This document shows, piece by piece, positions 1-11,917 of a stretch of 64,000 bases of DNA. The position numbers and the translations under genes were made by a program. Location of the stretch: the NCBI GenBank assembly GCA_030280995.1, contig JASXTE010000016.1, forward strand, positions 22,067,501 to 22,131,500, in the 5' to 3' direction. A model generated the notes under the pieces. It was given only the letters and a program-made list of their open reading frames with translations, made no database searches and had not been told where the DNA came from. This DNA is from Hemileia vastatrix. Taxonomy: Eukaryota > Basidiomycota > Pucciniomycetes > Pucciniales > Zaghouaniaceae. How positions within the stretch are numbered: the first letter of the stretch is position 1; every line of letters begins with the position of its first letter.

Positions 1-3000
1 TGTCACGTAGCTGATAACCTTCAGGAGGTCTCACCCAAATTGCCTTATCAATTGGACTGTGAAGGTAAGCAGCGGTGAAATCAAATGATTTGACAGGCCA
101 TTTGTGATAAGCTGCTAAAGTGAGGAGAATGCGTTGTGAAGCAAAAGTAGAAGTTGGGGCTAAGGTGTCAGTAAAATCAATACCGTACTGTTGTAAAAAA
201 CCTTTAGCTACATATTGTGCCTTGTAGATAGGGGTTTTGGAAGAGGGATTTTTGATTGTAAAGACCCATTTTGCATTGGTGAGCTTGGCGCCAGGGGGTA
301 GTTTTTCTTCATACCATACATCCATGTCTTTCATGTTTAGCAGTTCCCTTTTGCAAACTTGGTCCCACTTGCGACTGTCAGGTGAGATCATAGCTTGTAG
401 ATGTGTTCTGGGAATAATGGATGATTGGGACAAACCTTTTTTAACAGTTTCATTTACAGCTTTTTCCTGAGAGATAAGAGTTTCCTCATCCTTGAAATCA
501 CCTAGTTTCATATTATTGAGGATATGATCTAGAGAGCCCTTTGATGGTGGTGGTTGATAGGCAGCTTTGTGAGCAGGAAGTTGGTCACCAGGCAAAACAG
601 CCATAGCAGATTCAAAAAAGGAGTTCGATTCTGGGTGCCAGAAAATCCAACCTGCATTATTCAGAGAATAACCTATACACTTACAAATCAAAGCTCGTTG
701 GTCCAGTTTACGTCTAGTTTCTTTATGGATGTGGACAAAAGCTGTTTCACCAAATATTCTGAGGTTTGAGTAAGTTGGGTCACAATTGTACATGAGCTTC
801 AGAGGAGTTTTGTCACCAGTCTTGACATTTGGGAGCCGGTTGTGAACATGAGCCGCCCATTTGTAAGCAAGGCCCCAGAAACATTCAGGTAGTTCACTTG
901 CTAGTAAGATTGTCCTGGAAATGTCACCAACAGTTCTGTTGAAACATTCAGCTGATCCATTTTGTTCATGATGGTGAGGACATGTGATTTCATGTGTAGC
1001 TCCAATGTCAGCCAGGATCTGAGCCATCTGTTTACTGTGCATTTCCCCCCCATTGGTTCTTAATGCTTGTAATTTCTTACCAGTAACATTTTCTAGATTT
1101 TTATAAAAAGTGACAAAAGCAGTTGTGGCCTCAGATTTGGAGTTTAGCAAAAATACCTCACCATAGGAAGTTGAACTTTCTCTAAACATCGCCACCCATC
1201 TTGCCCCATTAACAGTGGGGTCCATAGGGCCAACCAGGTCTCCAACAATAAGGCTCATCATTGATTCTGGTCTTGATTCCCATGTTGCTGATGGCTTTCT
1301 TGTACTTTTGGCTATTAAGCAATCTTCACAGTCAATCTTACCTGGTGGCATAGAGAGGGGCAAGCCCGCACCAATTCCTGTTCTGATGATAGTGCAAATT
1401 GTGTTTTCACTGGTATGGCCAAGCCTTCTATGCCAGTCCATGAGGGAACCTTTTGCAGCAGGGGGTCGATTGATGGTTTCATTCTTTTTAACAGTACGCA
1501 GGAGGGAAGGATGCAATGGTAAATGATAAGAGGAAACATTTTGATTGCAGTCACTAGACCTAATTACATCTAAAATCCATCTTCTCCTAGTACTTTCCAA
1601 CCGCCCTGTCGTAATCAGTTCATCTTTAAAATAAATCCCTAAATTCTTGTCTTCAGAACATAAATCAAAACAAAAACCATTGTCCACTAAATCAAAGAGA
1701 GAAATAAGAGTAGTTCTAACTTCTGGACATTAAAAAACATTGGTAATAGTAACAACTTTCCCATCTCCTTTTATTTTTAGGTCCCCTATGCCAGTGATAA
1801 ATGAGGAAGGACAGTTAGTTGCTACTTTGATAGGGATTTGATTTTTAAGAGGTCTGAAATTGCTGAGAAGGCTCACATTGCCAGTGACATGATGGGTGGC
1901 ACCAGAGTCCAATATTGCCACATTCCCGGCGAGCGCTTCAAGTGACCAATCTGCACTGTTCAGATCAATTTGTTCCAATTGTTCATACAATGCCTCTACA
2001 TTTTCTTCAAATATTGTGACTTCATCTGCCTCAATTTGTACATCTCTTGCTCTAATTTGTCTGCATTGTGGTCTTTTATAAGGGATGTATATTGGTTTGC
2101 TTTTTGCATTTGGATCAGAGGTGAGGGCTGTAGCACGTTCTCTCATGAGGTAGAGTCTTGCAGAAAAGGTGGATGAATTAAGGTTGTAGGGACAGTGGGT
2201 AAAGAAATGAGCAGTTGATTTGCATTCGTGGCATTGTCTTTGAGCACCTGGGGGTTTGTAGGAGTCTGTATGGTGTTGGGGATGAGCTGCCACACTAAAG
2301 ATGGGTTCAGATGACAAAGAGGCAGCAGGGGTTGTTGATACAGATTCTCTATCCACCCTATTTTGAGTCAATGATGGCATCAGTTGGCAGAAATCTTCAA
2401 AAGTGACCGCATTTGAGTCAGCACGATTGTCTTGAGCAACACAGAGATCAATGTATAGGTCCTTAAGAGACTAAGGTAATAAAGCGTGAGACATTAGCGC
2501 TTTGAATATTTTATGATCAAAAGTGATTCCTTGGCGTTCAATTGCTTCAAAATATTTGTTGAATGCCTCTAGATACTCACTGTGGGATGTGAACTGTGTT
2601 TGCTTTAGATTGATGAAATTACAAATGGCTGTCATTTTGGAAGTATGATTTGATCTAGAGAATTTGTTGATGATATGAAGATAGGTTGGGCGTGCTCTCC
2701 AGTCTGTAGATATCTCATGGCGCAAGTTAGGAGAAATTGAGTGTAAAAGGATGAGGTGCGTCACTCTGTCTTCATAATCATCAGGGCCAGTGCCATCATT
2801 CAATGCATATGCCCTTGTGCCTACAAAGTCCTTGATTAAAGCTAAGACATTACTGTGCCATTCAGAGAAATTGCCTCCAGAGATGTCAAGAGTTGGGATG
2901 GATTTGGTAAATTCTATAACATTCCTTAAAGTTCTTTGTCTCTCAGTCATGCTAATCTGTTGTGTAGTTTGTGGAAGGTGAGGTGGTACACTCCTTTGGA

Positions 3001-3586
3001 AAGGAGAAGTAGAGCGATGCAAATGTGTAGTGGATTCCATTGTATTAGGGTTTAGAGAAAGATCCCCAATTGCACGAGTAAGATCGTCGATTGGGGTAGG
3101 CACAGGTGTAGATATAGGTACAGGTGTGGTTAAGGGTGGGGTAGAGCTAGGGGTGGTAGTAATTGCTATAGGTTTAGCGATAGTAGAGGCAGTGGTAAGT
3201 GGTTGGGAGGTAGAGGTAGTAGCAGGTTTAGGGGTAGGGGTAGGTTTAACAGGGTGGGAGGTGGTAGAGGTAGAGGTAGTAGAAGTTTTAGGGGTAGGGG
3301 TAGGTCCAATAGGGTGGGAGGTGGTAGCAATAGAGGGTGGTGGAGCCTCGCTATTCGTCGCCTCAATTTGGGGGGTCCGATTAGCGAGGTCTGAGGAGGA
3401 GGCAACAGGGGTACCAGGAATAGGGGTTAGAGTAGGGGCAGGGGTAGGGGAAGAATCGCGTGCGGTTGTTTTTGAAGGACGTTGAGGGGGAGGTACGACA
3501 CCGATGCTCTTTAGCTGTCAGTTGGAGATGGATCGGGTAAGTTTTTTACCAGCGTGGGAAGATTTTGGTAAGTCTTTTTCAGGCAT
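1..3586 (-). pseudogene. copia 1 gag-pol polyprotein (partial, three nonsense codons)
   Basis: One frame runs from ATG 3586-3584 to base 1, broken by a TGA near 3520, TAG at 2471-2473 and TAA at 1730-1732. Order: proline/threonine-rich N-terminus (about 3480-3110), gag, zinc knuckle CX2CX4HX4C (CHECKSTAHFFTHC, about 2240-2200), aspartic protease motif LDSGATHHVTG (about 1910-1880), GAG-pre-integrase HHCC (about 1440-1320), integrase core with GDLVGPM, and the start of RT with FAPT-like and FTAAYLHS motifs at the extreme left. The integrase motif that reads RTDNG in copia 2 reads RTNGG here, so the second catalytic Asp is missing. With the nonsense codons, this copy is dead. Confidence 0.88.
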
Positions 3587-3673
3587 GCGCTGGGGGTTTT
3601 TTCGGTTACTAGCGCTCCTAGTGTCGCTAACGCTAGTGGAGTTGCTGGTTGGCTAATGTTTCAGTGCCCGCGA

Positions 3674-3688
3674 GTACAGCCCATAACC
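3674..3688 (-). promoter_or_regulatory. primer-binding site of the half-tRNA-iMet type
   Basis: The plus strand reads AGCCCATAACC directly left of the LTR, so the element strand reads GGTTATGGGCT. This matches the anticodon-loop region of initiator tRNA-Met. Drosophila copia is known to prime from an internal fragment of tRNA-iMet in the same way. The motif recurs at 11787-11797 and 37038-37048, always adjacent to a short LTR. Confidence 0.7.
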
Positions 3689-3805
3689 TGTAGCACGGTG
3701 TCAGCCTATAGAACTCCGGAAAGAACCGGAGAATAGGAGACACTGCGACTACAGTCTATATACATTTGCACACATAACTAAGTACATAGTCCTAGTGACT
3801 TAACA
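3689..3805 (-). repeat. copia 1 5' LTR (about 117 bp)
   Basis: Begins right after the primer-binding site. It aligns in layout with the 120-bp LTRs of copia 2: a GTGTCAGC-type block, a CTCCGGA...CCGGAG arm, then TCTATATACAT, ending TTAACA. The second LTR is outside the window, so the boundaries come from comparison with copia 2. Confidence 0.7.
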
Positions 3806-4518
3806 GGAATTACTCTAGTTAAAAGTTTAGGTTGTTGCCAGGTTGTAATATGTGTTATGGTGTTACCATACTATGTACTTAGCTAGTCTCTCATCAGTAT
3901 AAAGTGTAGCCTCCGAGTACATCGGAGACCTTTCCCTGGTTCTGCAAGGCATCATTCTCTACAATATGCAGACAATGAATATATTTAGCAGTTTAGCTTG
4001 TCGCCGTATAAAATCGAGGTTGTCACCGGATAACTGCCCTAAAATAACCTAATACATATTAATCTAAGTAACCAGTTAATCCTAATATAGCTAATCCTGG
4101 ATAGCTTGCGGTTGTTTTGCAACCCATCCCCGGCCAAAATCATGAATTGAGGTCAGCTGACCTATGCTTTTGGCGGAGTTGAGAGGCAAGACAACCGGGA
4201 CCTTTCCAGGATAAGGTGTGTAACAAAAACAACCGCTAATCTTCGTTATAGTAACTTGAATGAAATTGAGCTTCCGTAACAAAAATGAGCAATCTATGTT
4301 GTCTTGTTGATTATCAAGCCAAAGGGATTATTAATACGGACAGCCATCATGTTCTTATTGCCCAAAATCCTACGCACAATCATCATCAGTTACCTATAAA
4401 CCTTCACCCTAAAATATAAATATAGATATCATTCATAGTATTTCAAATAATATTGTAAGTGCATGTATATGACTGTTTGCACCAGCAGAAAAACTAAAAG
4501 TCTTTGTTGCAGCTTTAA
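3806..4518. other. intergenic, no gene seen
   Basis: Mixed-composition sequence between the copia LTR and the secreted-protein gene. I see no supported ORF or RNA gene. An AT-rich TATA-like stretch (AAATATAAATATAG, about 4411-4425) lies roughly 100 bp upstream of the next start codon and could be part of its promoter. Confidence 0.5.
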
Positions 4519-4842
4519 ATGAAATATTCATTCTGGTCCCTTTGCGTGTTCGCTGTGTCGATCAGTTGCTCCCATCAAGGAGTACGTATCTACGCGAGTC
4601 CTAATTGTACTGGCACACCGCTTAATACTTCCATATATCCTGCTCCTCTTGGCTGCACTCGATTTGATCAAGCTGGTAATTCGGTTCAGGTAACCAAGTG
4701 CGGTGTTGATATTTTCCATGACAGTCAATGCAATATAAATGCATCGTTACTAGCTATCGGCGATAACAGTGTGGGCCCGTGCCTATACAAAAACCTTACA
4801 AGAGGAATATGGTCTGCCAGAATCAGATATAACCCGCCATAG
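4519..4842 (+). CDS. small secreted cysteine-containing protein, candidate effector
   Basis: A 107-residue intronless ORF. Residues 1-17 form a typical signal peptide: short N-region with Lys2, hydrophobic core FWSLCVFAVSIS, then small residues, with likely cleavage near residues 17-19. The mature part of about 88 residues has five cysteines (30, 46, 61, 71, 88), NXT/NXS sites, and ends in RIRYNPP. No family is recognised. Small size, secretion signal and cysteine spacing fit fungal apoplastic or effector-like proteins. GC content and codon use are less AT-biased than in the surrounding transposons, which supports a host gene. It sits between a dead copia copy and a copia LTR fragment, a common setting for effector genes in TE-rich pathogens. 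An odd cysteine count leaves one unpaired. Function is unknown and expression unproven. Confidence 0.6.
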   Translation: MKYSFWSLCVFAVSISCSHQGVRIYASPNCTGTPLNTSIYPAPLGCTRFDQAGNSVQVTKCGVDIFHDSQCNINASLLAIGDNSVGPCLYKNLTRGIWSARIRYNPP

Positions 4843-5304
4843 CACCATAGGTAAAACATCAGAGCTAAAAGTTGGATACGTGAGACTAGAGATACCACCA
4901 CGGACGCAACGCCGACGTTCCCAGTGAGAGAGCTTGCGTCACCCTGAGACGTTCGGTACTTTGTTCCACTCAAAAACTACGAACGTCAGCTATCTCTTCC
5001 AGCTTGACTTTCTCTGCCACCCATCTATCTCTCTCTCTCTCTCTTGATCTCCTCTACTATTGCTGGACCCAATTGTGATGTATATATTATGCCACACACC
5101 ACAGGGAACAGGGAATTGTCAGACGTTACGTCACCCAAACGGTTCATCTGTCGGTTGTGAAGTCCATAATCCAAAGAAAGAAAATAATTTTCCTATAAGC
5201 TAAATGATTTGACGAGTTGAGTATGCTATGACAAGCAGCCCATTTTTAGTGAGATATAAATTAATCTTGTGACTCCAGTGCAAGGGTCAGGCTGAGGTTA
5301 TCAC
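4843..5304. other. intergenic, no gene seen
   Basis: Contains a short (TC)n tract near 5028-5044 and nothing else recognisable before the copia LTR at 5305. Confidence 0.4.
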
Positions 5305-5557
5305 TGTTGACACGGCATCAGCTAGACTCCGGATAGAACCGAAGGAACCAGTGATGACGTGTCTCCAGGTAAATATAGTTGATAGCTAAGTACATAAGGA
5401 TCTAGGTCCCTAACATCCCCCCCACTTCGCTATCAACCTATATCAGGATAACTGTACATAAACAGAGCTAACTAGAAAGAAAGAAAAGAAATATAGAACT
5501 AATTTAATCAGAGTGCAGAAAAAGAAAACAAAAGAAAAAACTTAAAAGTAACAAAAT
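5305..5557 (-). mobile_element. copia 3 fragment: 3' LTR, polypurine tract and short internal remnant
   Basis: 5305-5415 is a short LTR (plus strand TGTTGACACGG...CCTAACA) closely matching 37049-37160. It is followed by a C-run at 5416-5423, which is the element-strand polypurine tract next to the 3' LTR, then an A/G-rich stretch like the one at the 3' end of copia 2. The internal part stops where Harbinger A begins at 5559, so Harbinger A probably inserted into this element's 3' end. Confidence 0.7.
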
Positions 5558-6719
5558 AGGGGGTGTCAAACATTACCATATACGCCATTCAAGCAAGCCT
5601 CAAAAAAGGTACCAAATAAGTCATTTTAATTTGAATTACATACCCCATTAACTGGAATACTTCAACATTGTGCTTTTCCCTACACATTCCATTTGTTGGG
5701 TACATCCAAGCCCCTCAATCACTTCTTCCCCTTAACTTGATGAGTCAGCATTAGGTACACAAACTCCCATACCTTAAAATTTTTCTTCACCTAATCCTTA
5801 TGAGCTTATTTATACATACACAGTACACGGTGTATCAAGTCTTAGGCCCCCCCAACATCATACTCCAACCCTTACTTCCTCCCACCCTTGATTACTCTTG
5901 CTCTTATCTTTTTCCTCCAAACACTAACATGACTCCTTCACTTTGTCAACAGCTTCAAACAACTACTGATGCCCTAGCGCTTGATCTTTTGGTTGAGTCT
6001 GATCCAGATTCTGATGCTGAGTCTGATTTTTTTTATATGAGTGACCTGTTAGAGAACTGCTACCTTACTTCCCAAACCCCATCCATTCGCCATTAACCAC
6101 AATATACACTTCACAAACTTTCTGAAATACCTGAACCCAGTTTTCAGCAAATTTTCCAAACTACTTATCATGGTTTTAAATACCTACATAATTTGATTCA
6201 TGATCATTCTATTTATCACAACAATTCTCATTGCCCACAGAGGGACCTTGCAATACAAATCTCTGTGGCACTTTGCTGATTTGGTTCAAATGGGAACGGT
6301 GCTGCCATAACTCCTCTTGAGAACCTCTTCAGTATAAGTCATGGAACTGTAGATTTATACACCAAGAGAACCATCAAAGCCATCTGTTCACTTCAATCAC
6401 AATTCCTCACATGGCCAACTAAGGAGGTTAGACTGGAAAACTCACAGGACATGCAAAATGAAGGATTCCCTGGATGTATTGGTTTTGTTGATGGCACAAC
6501 CATCCCTTTGAGTCAAAAGCCTACAATGGATGGAAATAATTATTTTGATCAGAAAAAGAGGTAAGTTCTTATCTATGTCTTACATATTCTTACATATAAA
6601 ACTAATCCTCTCTTACTTTTTCTTTTTTCAGGTTTTCTATTGCTCTCCAATTGGTTTGCAATATAAATAAGAAGTTTATTGCATTTCATGCTGGCTTTTG
6701 TCAGCCTAGGTATCTCCAG

Positions 6720-6839
6720 TATGGTAGCAGTGTCAGCGCTTTGTCCGGAGTGAACCGGAGTTAGACGTGTCAGCTGCACCACAGACTATATACATCTTAA
6801 GTACTTAACAATCACTAAGCTATCATACTACACATAACA
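6720..6839 (-). repeat. copia 2 3' LTR plus adjacent polypurine tract
   Basis: The plus strand reads TATGGTAGCAGTGTCAGC to CACATAACA; on the element strand it starts TGTTATGTG. Immediately inside (6840-6849) is CCCCCCCTC, which is the polypurine tract on the element strand and sits next to the 3' LTR as expected. Confidence 0.9.
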
Positions 6840-6933
6840 CCCCCCCTCTTAGTGATTTCCCTATAACCATCACCATCTAAAAACAAGTAGAGAAAAAAGA
6901 AAGAAAGAAAATAAAATAAAGAAAACATAGAAA

Positions 6934-9900
6934 CTAGAAAACCCCTAGTAAAAATCTCTTCTCCTGCCAGACATTTGGTCCCAAATTCTTTGTCAACAAA
7001 TCTGCCACCTGGTCCTTAGTTGAAACCCATTTAATATCAATTTCACGCCGATGAACTTGTTCATTTACAAAGTAGAAATCCCTGTCCACATGCCTACAGC
7101 GCTTGTCAGAGGGGTTATCAGTAGCAGCCACAATAGCACCTTTGTTGTTGCAATACAGAGTTGTCGGACCATGGCACAGATCCACTTCACGCAGAAGGTT
7201 ACGCATCCAAAGAGCTTGACGTGTTGTATTTGAAATCACCATTAATTCTGAGTGAAGTGAAGCTGTGGCTACCCTTGATTGATGCTTTGATTTCCATAAG
7301 ATAAGACAGTTGTTGACCTGAAGAACATGACCTCCTGTAGCCCTAGCAAATTCACCACCCCAAGTAGCATCACAATAAACCTCCGTAGATGGATTGGGAT
7401 TGAGTGTTGGGAAAAGATGAAATTTCATGTCTTTTGTAAATTGTAGATATCGCAGCAAATGATTAAGTGCATCCCATTCAGCTTTACCTGGTCTTGATGC
7501 ATAACGTGCCAGGAAGTTGACAGGATACGCCAAATCAGGCCTTGATCCAGCTACAAGATATGATAAAGAACCAATAATAGACAGAAATTTGAGAGGTTCC
7601 AATGGAGGATGATTTTTATCTTTTAAAGACACCAAAGAAAGACCCATTGGTAAAGGTGAGTGAGAGTTAAGACCAACTGGATTGTGTTCATTAAGAATTT
7701 TGGTGATAAGTGCCGGTTGGTGGATAGTGAAACCTTTGGAACAACGTGAAACTGCTAGACCAACAATAGAAGAGATACCATCAGACCATTTTACTTTCAA
7801 ACTACTCCCAATATCGATTTCCAACTCCTTCAAAACCGTATCACTACTCCCTACAACCACACCATCATCCACATGAATCCACAACATCCCTTTTGAACCG
7901 TTTTTTGTTAGCACATATACACTTGCATCCTGATTGCTTGATTTGTAACCTAAATTTTCCAGAATTTTGCTGAGATGTTTCCACCAACACCTGGCTGCTT
8001 GCTTAGTACCGTATAGAGCTTTTCTAAGTTTGCAGACATGAGTTGGATTAACAGACTCAAAACCTTCAGGTTGCTTGACATAAATTTCTTCCTCAAGATC
8101 GCTGTGGAGATAAGCCGCAGTGACATCAAAAGTTTTGATTGGCCAGTTGTATGTAGCAGCTAGTGTGAGGATTAGATGCAGAGATGCAAAAGTGGCTGTG
8201 GGAGCAAAAGTGTCATTAAAATCAATACCTTCAACTTGTTTGAAACCCTGAGCCACATATTGTGCCTTGTGTTTGATGATGTTCCCAAATTCATCCCTTT
8301 TTAGAGAAAAAACCCATCAGGCACCTGTGACAGTTTTTCCAGGAGGAAGAGGAACAATATCCCAAACATTCATGTTAGACATGTTGTCTAATTCCTGAAG
8401 ACAAGCTGACTTCCATTCAACTGCGTCTGGACGCTTCATTGCTTGTTTGAAAGTTTGAGGTAAGTGGTCAGAAAGTTCACAAGCATTATTGTTAATGAAA
8501 TCAACCATAACATCCTGGGCAGCAATAGTTTCTTCTGCTGTAAAATCGCCAAACTTCAGTTGATTCAAAATAAATGCTAAGTCACCTTTAGAATGAGATG
8601 TGGCTGGATGTGAAACTTCAAGCATTTTGGTATTGTCATTTTTTCCTTCTGGGATGAAATTAGCCATTGCCGATTGAACAAAAGAATTAGACTCTGGATG
8701 CCAAAAAATCCAACCTTTACCACCATCAATAAAACCAACAACTCTGCAACGCATAGCCCGGACCTCCATTCTTGTCCTTTTTTCAGTTGGAATGTGTACA
8801 TATGCCCATTGACCAAAAATTTTTATCGGAGATAAGTCTGCTTTTTTGTTGAAGATGAGTTGGTATGGGGTACTATCAGTGACTCTTACATTTGGTAATT
8901 TATTGTGAATGAAAGAGGCCCAACAATAAGCAAAAGTCCAGAAAGTGGGGGGGAGATTTGAAGCAAGGAGGATTGTTCTGGCTATTTCACCAATGGTTTC
9001 ATTGAATATTTCAGCCATTCCGTTCTGTTCATGGTGATAAGGCATAGAGTGTTCATGAAGAATACCGTTTTGGGAAAGGTATTCAGAGAATTTCTTGTTC
9101 ATATATTCTTTGCCATTGTCAGTTCGGAGGATTTTTAGACGTTGATTAGTGATGTTTTCTAATCGAGATTTGAAATTAATAAAAGCATCAAAAACATCCA
9201 ACTTCTTCTTTAGGACAAAAACTTCACCATAAGTTGAGAAAGATTCTCTGAAGGTAGCTACATAAACTTCATCTCTATCAGTTATATCAACCATGGGGCC
9301 TACCAGATCAAAAACCACCAAATACATTAGCTCATGGGTGCGCTTGGATGACTTGCATGTGGTTTTTCTTTTGCTTTTTGATACTGCGCAAACATCACAG
9401 TGTAATCTGCAGGAAGGAACATAAGATGGTGCATTTTTGCAAAGACCATTTTTAGCAAGTCTTCTCAAAACCCTGGTACTTGTGTGTCCTAAACGGCAAT
9501 GCCAATCCATAATTGAGTCAGGAACTGCAGTTGGATACGGTATGTTTGAAGGGGGTGGGGGAACAAAAGGAGCAGGAAGGGTAGCAGAGGATAAAGAGTT
9601 AAAATAATTCATTTCAAAAACATTGGTCTCTAGTGCACATGGATATACTAGATCAACTGTCCATTTACGACCAGCAGAAGATTTAAGAGCTAGAAATAAT
9701 ATTTTTTTGTTTTTTGAAATAACATAATCATGATTCTGATTAAAAGAAAGAGAAATGCCATTATCTAGAAGATCAAAAGGGGAAATAAGGGTGGATTTTG
9801 CCCTATCACAATAGAAAACACCCTTGATAGTAACTAATTATCCATCACATTCTTTAATGAACATGTTTCCATGACCAGTAATGAAAGCAGCACCAGAGTC

Positions 9901-11634
9901 AGTTGCAGTTTTGACTGGAATAGGAGTATCCAAAGTTTTGAAGTCAGAGAGAAGACCTAAATCACCAGTGACATGATGTGTGGCACCAGAGTCAAAAACA
10001 CCTTGACAATCTTTACTGTCCTGCTCTTCAGTCCAGCTATCAGTACCAAAATCCATTTCTTTCAAAGCAGTAGTGAGAACATCTAGTGCTTTGCAGCTGA
10101 TTTTGTTTAAGCGGGGTTTTGACAAATTTTGAGCTGGTTGTTTTCCTTTTTTATTGTTCAGTGCCTTTCGTACAAGGTTCATAGATTCCTTGTTGTCACG
10201 AGCAAAAGCTTCTCGTTGTCCCCAAACTGCTACATTAAAACTTTTACTGTTGGGATCATATGGACAAGTGTTTTGAAAGTGTTCAGAGGATTTGCAGTAA
10301 AAACAGGAATATTCAGGTTTTCTATTTCCAGGGCAGTAACTGTCCATGCGGCCTTTTTTGAAAGCCAAAGATGAAACGGACTCGGGTTCAGTTGACAGTT
10401 CAAAAGAAGTGGAAAGGGTAGGGGCATTTGAGGAAGTTTGAGAAGAATTGATAAAAGCATTTTGGAGAACATCCAACATCTCATTGAATGAAGGTTGAGT
10501 GATGTCTTTTCGTAATTCAAAATGACTATTTGCTTCTGTGGCAAGATGATTAACTGATGACGGTAATAAGAGTTGGGTGAAAACTGCTGCCATTTCGTCG
10601 AAACCAAAAATAAAACCTGAACGTTGAACCGCTTATAAAATTGATTTCACATTTTTGCCATGCTCCATTACATTAGTGAAAGAAGAGTGTTTAATATCTA
10701 AAAGATTGTTAAAAAGAGCCATGCGAGCAGTGTGAGAGGCTTTGTCAAATTTGGAACTTAGAATCAAAAATGCTTTATAGCTACTAGTGCCAACGCCAAT
10801 GAACGATTGAAGTTTTTCTTTGATAGTGTTATAGATAGCGTGCCAGCTCATCTCATCTTCGAATCTTGTTATGTCATCTTTAATTGCAGTAGCACTAGAA
10901 ATATATTTAATCGAACTAACATGGCGCGCTAAAAAAATATTAATATTCTTTACCCAGGTTTGCCAGTTAAATCCATCAGATTTCAATTTGGACATTTTAT
11001 TAGTTCTATGAATAATTTCCTCAATGACATCTGTGCAGTCTTTTCCTTTGTAGGTAGTAAAAGTATTTTCATGGTCAAAGATAAAAGAGTCACTGCTGAG
11101 TGACGAATCTGAGGTAGGGCTATGTACACGACTGGTTCTCGCATGACGCGACGACGAGGCACGCGTATGACGGTGTCTCCGACGTCGCAAATGCGAACCA
11201 TTGTCAGTGCACGACGCCATCGGTGGAGTGGCACTAGATGTGTGCATAAAAGGTGGATGAGCAGGTGGAACTTGAGGCTTCACACCACAGCTATCGCGCG
11301 GTGGTTGTGTGCCAGGTAGAGATGCGGTAAGCGGTTGGAGATGAGGTGGAGAGTCGTGCGAGGTTATCGCGCGACTAAAGTTTTGAGGTTGAGAAGGGAG
11401 CGGACTAGTGAGTTGAGTGGTTGGGGGTGTAGAGGTAGGTTGACGAGCAGTGCTCGCACTGTCACTAGAAGAGGTTGGTGATGAAGGTTTTCCCAAGAAA
11501 GAACGCGAGTGTCGTCTCGTGCGTGTGGTGAGAGTGGGTGGGGGATTTAAAGCCTGTAATTCACGGCTAAGTGGAGGTTGGGGCACGCGAGCTATGTGAG
11601 GGCATGATTGAAAAGGGTTTGGTGAAATTGGCAT
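6934..11634 (-). pseudogene. copia 2 gag-pol polyprotein with three nonsense codons
   Basis: One continuous minus frame from ATG 11634 to the stop at 6934, about 1567 codons, interrupted only by TAA 10633-10635, TAA 9838-9840 and TGA 8317-8319, with no frameshift. Order: Pro/Ser-rich gag N-terminus, gag, zinc knuckle CFYCKSSEHFQNTC (CX2CX4HX4C), protease FDSGATHHVTG, HHCC zinc domain with HCRLGHTS and CDVC, integrase core (FDLVGPM, LRTDNGKEY, EQNGMAEIFNE: D, D, E all present), RT with DVTAAYLHSDLEEEIYV and HVDDGVV (the usual YVDD has His for Tyr), and RNase H with YCDATWGG and ADLLTK. All three stops could come from C-to-T changes of Gln or Arg codons. Confidence 0.92.
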
Positions 11635-11786
11635 GAATTAGATGTCCAAGACAGGAAAACGAAAGGTGGAGAAAAAAAAACTCGACACCAGGCAGTAGAC
11701 ACATTTAACGTGAGGCAAGCACGGGGCACACGATTGCATTCTGGGAAATTCAAGATCAAAATTACTACTAGTAACGAATCAGGGAC

Positions 11787-11797
11787 AGCCCATAACC
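11787..11797 (-). promoter_or_regulatory. copia 2 primer-binding site
   Basis: GGTTATGGGCT on the element strand, directly next to the 5' LTR, complementary to the anticodon-loop region of initiator tRNA-Met as in copia-type half-tRNA priming. Confidence 0.7.
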
Positions 11798-11917
11798 TAT
11801 GGTAGCAGTGTCAGCGCTTCGTCCGGAGTGAACTGGAGTTAGACGCGTCAGCTGCACCACAGACTATATACATCTTAAGTACTTAAAAATCACTAAGCTA
11901 TCATACTACACATAACA
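11798..11917 (-). repeat. copia 2 5' LTR (120 bp)
   Basis: Same length as the 3' LTR and nearly identical (differences include GCTTC/GCTTT, AACTGG/AACCGG, GACGCG/GACGTG and TTAAAAAT/TTAACAAT). At 120 bp it is short for a copia LTR. Confidence 0.9.

Larger units (their letters stand above)
1..3805 (-). mobile_element. Ty1/copia retrotransposon 1, cut by the left window edge
   Basis: A minus-strand copia element: LTR at the right (3689-3805), primer-binding site beside it, then gag, protease, integrase and the beginning of reverse transcriptase running to base 1. The domain order PR-INT-RT is diagnostic of copia. The rest of RT, RNase H and the other LTR lie outside the window, so no TSD can be read. 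It is related to copia 2 (6720-11917) but clearly diverged. Confidence 0.93.
6720..11917 (-). mobile_element. Ty1/copia retrotransposon 2, full length, inside the gypsy solo LTR
   Basis: A 5198-bp element on the minus strand with 120-bp LTRs at 6720-6839 and 11798-11917 and a 5-bp TSD TCCAG (6715-6719 and 11918-11922). Removing it rejoins the LTR text TATCTCCAG-GACTGAG, matching the gypsy 1 LTR in context. The LTRs differ at only a few positions, so the insertion is fairly recent. Confidence 0.95.

Noticed and set aside
3030..3485. 151-codon Val/Gly-rich plus-strand ORF
   Set aside because: Antisense shadow of the Pro/Thr-rich N-terminus of copia 1 gag.
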